A stretch of 64,000 bases of DNA, from NCBI RefSeq assembly GCF_000385135.1, contig NZ_ARQM01000010.1:1922001-1986000 (forward strand). The letters run 5' to 3'. Below, in pieces: positions 60,296 to 64,000 of this stretch. The notes under the pieces are model-generated. The model had not been told where the DNA came from. It worked only from the letters and a program-made list of their open reading frames with translations, and searched no databases. The translations under genes were made by a program, and so were the position numbers. Numbering within the stretch: the first letter of the stretch is position 1; each line of letters opens with the position of its first letter. The DNA is from Promicromonospora sukumoe 327MFSha3.1. GTDB taxonomy: Bacteria; Actinomycetota; Actinomycetes; Actinomycetales; Cellulomonadaceae.

Positions 60296-61614
60296 ACGAG
60301 GCCCTGGCCGCCGCCGTCCTCGTGTTCGGCGTGACCATCCTCGTCGTCGGCCTCGCGCGGCTGCTCATCGTGCCCTGCGCCCTGTGGTTCGAGGCGCGCC
60401 ACCGCCGCCCGCCCGCCGGCACCCCGCCCCACGCCGCGACGATCTTCGCGCCGCCACCGGCCGCCCCGCCGGCGGTGTCCGTCATCGTCCCCGCCTACAA
60501 CGAGGGTGTCGTCCTGGACGCCTGCATCCGGTCCATCGCCCGCAGCGACTACCCCGACTTCGAGATCGTCTGCGTCGACGACGGCTCCACCGACGACACC
60601 TTCGCCCAGCTCCAGGCGCTCGCGGCCGAGCTGCCCCGGGTACGCGCCCTGACGCAGCCCAACGCCGGCAAGGGCGCCGCACTCAACCGGGGCCTGCAGC
60701 ACGCCCGCGGTGAGGTGCTCGTGCTCGTCGACGCCGACGGCGTGTTCCGGCCCGACACCCTGAGCGAGATGGTCCGCGCCTTCGCCGACCCCCGCATCGG
60801 CGCCGTGTGCGGCGACGACCGCACGGTCAACCTCGACCGCGTCCAGACCCGCTACCTCGCCCTGGTCAGCCACGTCGGCACCGGGCTCGTGCGCCGCGCC
60901 CTGGACGTGCTGCGCTGCCTGCCCATCGTCTCCGGCAACACCGGCGCGTTCCGGCGCGACGTCCTGGAACGCACCGGACCCCTGCGCGAGGACACCGTCG
61001 GCGAGGACCTGGAGCTGACCTGGCGCGTCTACCGCGCCGGGTACCGCGTCGCGTTCGCGCCCCGTGCCCTGGTGCACGCCGAGTCGCCGTCGACCCTGCG
61101 CGGCCTGTGGAAGCAGCGCGTGCGCTGGGCCCGCGGCCTGCTCCAGTCCGTGCGGCAGCACCGCGACATGGTCGGCAACCCCCGCTACGGCGTCTTCGGC
61201 CCCTACCTCGCCCTGACCGTCGCCACCCAGGTGCTGCTGCCCGTGGTCCAGGTCGCCGCGTTCGTCGTCCTCGTGGTCCTCGCGTCCCTGGGCGACACCA
61301 GCGCCCTGCCCGGCACGGTCTGGGGCGTCGTCCTGTTCACCGGGCTCGCCCTGTCCGTCGTGCTGCTCCTGGTCGCCGTCCTGCTCGACCGCTCACCCGG
61401 CGACCTGCGCCACGCCTGGACCCTGCCCCTGTGGCCCTTCTACTCGGCCATGATGAGCCTGGTCATGCTCAGCGCGCTGTGGCTGGAGCTGCGCGGCGCC
61501 GACAACCGGTGGAACAAGCTCGACCGGACCGGCACCATCTCGATCGACACCTCCGCGGGCACGCCCCTCGACCCCGCCGCGGACACCTCCGCGGACACGA
61601 GGCAGGACCGATGA
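60292..61614 (+). CDS. Processive GT2 glycosyltransferase (PgaC/chitin-synthase-like)
   Basis: A 440-aa membrane glycosyltransferase. One helix at 8-30, GT2 domain 58-310 with VPAYNEG, DDGST, DAD (VLVDADG), GNTGAFRR, ED (VGEDLELTW) and QRVRW, then three to four helices (about 300-415). The DxD and QxxRW motifs mark processive beta-linked polymer synthases such as PgaC or hyaluronan synthase. ATGA overlaps on both sides place it in the middle of a three-gene operon. The polymer is probably an exported N-acetylhexosamine or related glycan; sugar identity is inference. Confidence 0.88.
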   Translation: MNEALAAAVLVFGVTILVVGLARLLIVPCALWFEARHRRPPAGTPPHAATIFAPPPAAPPAVSVIVPAYNEGVVLDACIRSIARSDYPDFEIVCVDDGSTDDTFAQLQALAAELPRVRALTQPNAGKGAALNRGLQHARGEVLVLVDADGVFRPDTLSEMVRAFADPRIGAVCGDDRTVNLDRVQTRYLALVSHVGTGLVRRALDVLRCLPIVSGNTGAFRRDVLERTGPLREDTVGEDLELTWRVYRAGYRVAFAPRALVHAESPSTLRGLWKQRVRWARGLLQSVRQHRDMVGNPRYGVFGPYLALTVATQVLLPVVQVAAFVVLVVLASLGDTSALPGTVWGVVLFTGLALSVVLLLVAVLLDRSPGDLRHAWTLPLWPFYSAMMSLVMLSALWLELRGADNRWNKLDRTGTISIDTSAGTPLDPAADTSADTRQDR

Positions 61615-62816
61615 ACCAGCGCCCCGCACGTACCGTCCCGGCCGCGCTCGCCGGGCTTGCCACGGCCGCCGTCCTCGCCGCCTGCACCGCCGACCCGATC
61701 CCGCCCACCGTGGACCGCCCCCTGGTCCAGGCGGACGAGGTGCACTCCATCAGCCTCGGCATCGAGGACATCACCGACCCCGAGCAGGACTGGGACGCCG
61801 TCCGCGAGCGCCTCGACGCCGCCCACGTGAACATGGTGACCCTCGCCGCGGGCCGCGTGGAGTTCGTCGCGTTCGACTGGGAGGCGCACCCCGACGCCGT
61901 CGCCGAGGAGGGCACCGACCACCTCGCCCGGGCGATCGACGAGGTCGCCGAGGGCCCCGACGGCGAGCTGCGCCGCGTCGACCTCCTGATCGACGCCCTG
62001 ATCCCGGCCTGGATCAAGGAGGACCCGTCGGTGGGCGGCGTCGGCGAGGACGGCTCCCGCTCCGAGTACACGCCGTCCGCGTCCGCGATCCACGACGGGC
62101 CCGTCGGCGCCCGGTTCCTGGAGCTCGTCGAGGAGCTCGCCCGCCGCTACCAGCCCGACCAGATCACGTTCAGCGAGCTCAAGTTCGACGACGAGACGTT
62201 CGGCGAGGACGACGCCGCCCTGTACCGGGAGATGACCGGCGAGGACGACTGGCCCCGGGAGGCCGACGGCAGCATCCACCAGGACGCCCCGGAGATCGGA
62301 GAGTGGCGCTCGCAGGTCCTGGCGGACTTCCTGGACCAGGCCTCGGCGGTGCTGGACGAGGTCGCGGCCGACACCGGCAAGCGGACCAACCTGGGCATGG
62401 ACGTGCTGATCAACTGGGAGGACCCGGTCACGGGCGTGCCGGACGCGGGCCTGAGCTACCCGGTGCTGGCCGGGTCCGCCGACCGGCTGGTGCTGTGGGG
62501 CTACCTCGGTATCGGGGACCACAGCCCGCAGGAGCTGGAGCAGGTCCTCGCGGAGCTGGCGGGCTCCGACATCCCGATGGAGCAGCTCATCGTCTCGGTG
62601 GGCCTGTGGGACCTCAGCCAGCCCGACGACTCGATCTCGGCGGGGCTGATGGCCCGCGGCGTGCGCGCGGCGAGCACGAACGGCGTCACGGCGGTCAACG
62701 TCACGCCGTTCACCCTGATGACCCCGGAGCACTGGACCGCCCTGAACGAGGTGTGGACGACGCTTCCCCCGACGACGCCGTCGGTGGAGACCAGCGGGTC
62801 GGCAGGGTCAGGCTGA
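61611..62816 (+). CDS. Lipoprotein with hydrolase-like TIM-barrel character
   Basis: A 401-aa secreted lipoprotein: signal ALAGLATAAVLAAC with lipobox LAAC at about residue 25. The mature part (HSISLGIEDITDPEQDWDAV, NMVTLAAGRVEFVAFDWEAH, QITFSELKFDD, GMDVLINWED, RLVLWGYLG) resembles the C-terminal glycoside-hydrolase-like barrel of PgaB proteins, with many acidic residues on strand ends. It overlaps the GT2 gene by ATGA and likely trims or guides the glycan outside the membrane. Its last 107 bp overlap the convergent kinase gene. Confidence 0.72.
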   Translation: MNQRPARTVPAALAGLATAAVLAACTADPIPPTVDRPLVQADEVHSISLGIEDITDPEQDWDAVRERLDAAHVNMVTLAAGRVEFVAFDWEAHPDAVAEEGTDHLARAIDEVAEGPDGELRRVDLLIDALIPAWIKEDPSVGGVGEDGSRSEYTPSASAIHDGPVGARFLELVEELARRYQPDQITFSELKFDDETFGEDDAALYREMTGEDDWPREADGSIHQDAPEIGEWRSQVLADFLDQASAVLDEVAADTGKRTNLGMDVLINWEDPVTGVPDAGLSYPVLAGSADRLVLWGYLGIGDHSPQELEQVLAELAGSDIPMEQLIVSVGLWDLSQPDDSISAGLMARGVRAASTNGVTAVNVTPFTLMTPEHWTALNEVWTTLPPTTPSVETSGSAGSG

Positions 62817-63501
62817 CGCGAGTCCCTGCCCCGGGGGCTCCACCGTCGGGAGCGTGGTCGGGAGCGCCGTCCACGGTCACCGTGCCGCCGTGCGCGGTCA
62901 CGACCGCGGTGACGACGGGCAGGCCGAGCGTGATCCCGGGGACGGCGCGTGGCGTGCGGCGGCCGAGCGCCTCGGGCGGCAGGGTCACCCCGGTGTCGCT
63001 CACCTCGACGACGGCGTCCGGGCCCGCGGCGTGCACGCCCACCGTGACGGCACCGCCGCGGGGCGTGCGCTTGATCGCGGCGCCCAGGAGGCTGTCGATC
63101 GCGAGCGCCAGGACGTCCGGGTCACCCGGTACCTGCACCGGCCCGGGCGCATGGACGGTCAGCGTCACCCCGGCGGCCCGCGCCGTCGGCGCCAGGTCCG
63201 TGACGCAGGTACCCGCCAGGGCCGCGAGGTCCGTGTCGGCGCGGTCGAGGCCGAACGTGCCGGCCGCGAGCCGTGCGCTGACCAGCAGCTCGTCGACCAG
63301 GCGCAGCATGCGCCGCCCGTTGCGCTCGATGACCTCCACGTGGCGGCGCTGCTCGTCGTCCAGGGAGCTGATCCCGAGCAGCTGGGCGTACCCGATGACG
63401 GCGGTCAGGGGCGAGCGCAGCTCGTGACCGACGACGCCGAGGTCGGCGTCCGCCGGGTTGTCGCCCGTGCTCGCACCGGGGGTGTCGCCGGGGACGCTCA
63501 C
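62710..63501 (-). CDS. Degenerate soluble histidine kinase
   Basis: A 263-aa cytosolic protein with a HisKA box (VVGHELRSPLTAVIGYAQLLG, His26) and a HATPase domain that keeps the G1 Asp (VSDTG) but has lost both N-box Asn residues: SLLGAAIKRTP instead of NLLxNAxKxTP. It has no sensor, membrane or receiver part. Without the Mg2+-binding Asn, ATP use is doubtful, so it may be a scaffold or inactive relative. GTG 63501 overlaps the PIG-L stop (GTGA). Its Ser/Pro-rich last 37 residues extend into the convergent lipoprotein gene. Confidence 0.75.
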   Translation of the reverse strand: MSVPGDTPGASTGDNPADADLGVVGHELRSPLTAVIGYAQLLGISSLDDEQRRHVEVIERNGRRMLRLVDELLVSARLAAGTFGLDRADTDLAALAGTCVTDLAPTARAAGVTLTVHAPGPVQVPGDPDVLALAIDSLLGAAIKRTPRGGAVTVGVHAAGPDAVVEVSDTGVTLPPEALGRRTPRAVPGITLGLPVVTAVVTAHGGTVTVDGAPDHAPDGGAPGAGTRVSLTLPTRWSPPTASSGEASSTPRSGRSSAPGSSG

Positions 63502-64000
63502 GCGTGCCCCAGCCCGCCGGCGACGTCGTCCGCCGTCACGGCGTGCGCCGGGGTCAGGCGCATCGTGGACCGAATGGTCTCCAGGGGTTCGGCGTACCGG
63601 CCGCTCGTGAACCGCGACCAGTAGCGGGCGGTGGCCCGTACGACGTCCTCGTCCATGTAGTCGCGGTGCGCCTGCGACGCGAAGGCGCGCAGCATGAGCA
63701 GCTTGGTCTCCAGGTGCTCGTCGATGTCGATGAACCGGTTGGGCTGGTACGCGATGGTGCACGACGGGCTCTGGAAGCACGCGAGGTCGGCCACGGCGCG
63801 GGAGGCGACCTGCACGGCCTGGTGCACGGCGCGGTGGTCCTGGTGCCGGTCGTGGTTGCTGTGGGTGTAGACCTGGTCCGGGCGGAACTCGCGGATCACC
63901 TCCTCGACGGCGGTGATCGGTCCCGAGGCCGGGTCCAGGTGCGTGTCCTCGAACCCGAGGTGGATCAGCTGGGCGCCGACGATCTCCGCGGCCTCCAGGG
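63498..64000 (-). CDS. PIG-L/LmbE-family deacetylase, C-terminal part
   Basis: The frame is open to the edge of the window, so the start and the first metal motif (usually AHPDD) lie outside; an internal ATG at 63899 is not the start. The visible 166 residues begin LEAAEIVGAQLIHLGFEDTH and include VYTHSNHDRHQDHRAVHQAV, the second metal motif HxDH of PIG-L N-acetylglucosamine deacetylases. Family members deacetylate sugars in mycothiol, GPI or glycan synthesis. It is coupled by GTGA to the degenerate kinase and lies beside the glycan operon, so it may modify that product. Confidence 0.85.
   Translation of the reverse strand, partial: LEAAEIVGAQLIHLGFEDTHLDPASGPITAVEEVIREFRPDQVYTHSNHDRHQDHRAVHQAVQVASRAVADLACFQSPSCTIAYQPNRFIDIDEHLETKLLMLRAFASQAHRDYMDEDVVRATARYWSRFTSGRYAEPLETIRSTMRLTPAHAVTADDVAGGLGHA

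Overview
The window is very GC-rich, gene-dense DNA with GC-ending codons, short intergenic gaps, many GTG starts and several convergent genes that overlap by a few bases. The presence of helY, rbpA, a SigR-type promoter pair, RecA-NDp/PafBC-type promoter motifs, F420/FMN luciferase-like enzymes and a KfrA-like protein points to an actinobacterium. The protein flavour suggests a Micrococcales member of the Cellulomonas/Cellulosimicrobium/Isoptericola type; that placement is inference. No rRNA, tRNA, CRISPR array or intact insertion sequence was seen.

Layout. 1-5.7 kb: end of the HelY helicase, a YtcJ-type amidohydrolase, lipoprotein N-acyltransferase (lnt) and, convergently, the RNA polymerase-binding factor rbpA. 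5.6-7.7 kb: a flavin monooxygenase/FMN reductase pair divergent from rbpA, both sides carrying SigR-like promoters. 7.8-16.8 kb: a disordered protein, a lipoprotein, a ChbG/HpnK deacetylase with a GPH-type symporter, an S9 peptidase with a CehA/McbA phosphoesterase, a streptogramin B lyase (vgb) and a VOC protein. 16.8-20.5 kb: a KfrA-like DNA-binding coiled-coil protein and an NmrA-like/PPOX operon divergent from a frameshifted AraC regulator. 20.5-24.2 kb: an erythromycin esterase-like enzyme divergent from a double-MerR (TioE-like) regulator, and an ECF42 sigma factor with its DGPF partner. 24.2-28.8 kb: a tyrosine recombinase with an unexpected inserted domain, an MFS exporter divergent from an HxlR-peroxiredoxin fusion, and a LysE exporter. 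28.8-36.1 kb: galE, an exonuclease-fold protein that has lost its catalytic residues, RNase Z, a large palindrome beside a gene remnant, a tyrosine phosphatase, a GNAT acetyltransferase and malic enzyme. 36.1-46.8 kb: a second luciferase-like oxidoreductase, a CMD-family protein, a P-loop kinase, AraC/VOC/UvrA-like genes, a two-component system, a fatty-acid desaturase and an NmrA-like reductase. 46.8-55.6 kb: a lipoprotein, an aldo/keto reductase divergent from a LuxR-type regulator, small proteins, a D-2-hydroxyacid dehydrogenase, a roughly 1 kb non-coding tract followed by a stand-alone TOPRIM protein, a zinc alcohol dehydrogenase and an FAD monooxygenase divergent from its TetR regulator. 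55.6-64 kb: an F420-type oxidoreductase, an ABC transporter whose permease is an internal-deletion pseudogene, a second tyrosine recombinase behind a DNA-damage-type promoter, and a probable exopolysaccharide operon (ATP-grasp, GT2 synthase, lipoprotein) facing a PIG-L deacetylase and a degenerate histidine kinase.

Themes. Many units are small divergent regulator/enzyme pairs with readable operators. Drug-inactivating or drug-exporting functions recur (vgb, erythromycin esterase-like, UvrA/DrrC-like, MFS). Stress control is visible as SigR-like, ECF42-like and PafBC-like promoter sequences. The strongest candidates for something new are the recombinase with a peptidoglycan-binding-like insertion, the catalytically dead exonuclease fold joined to an Lsr2-like DNA-binding segment, and the 970-bp non-coding tract with a 31-bp inverted repeat next to the TOPRIM gene.
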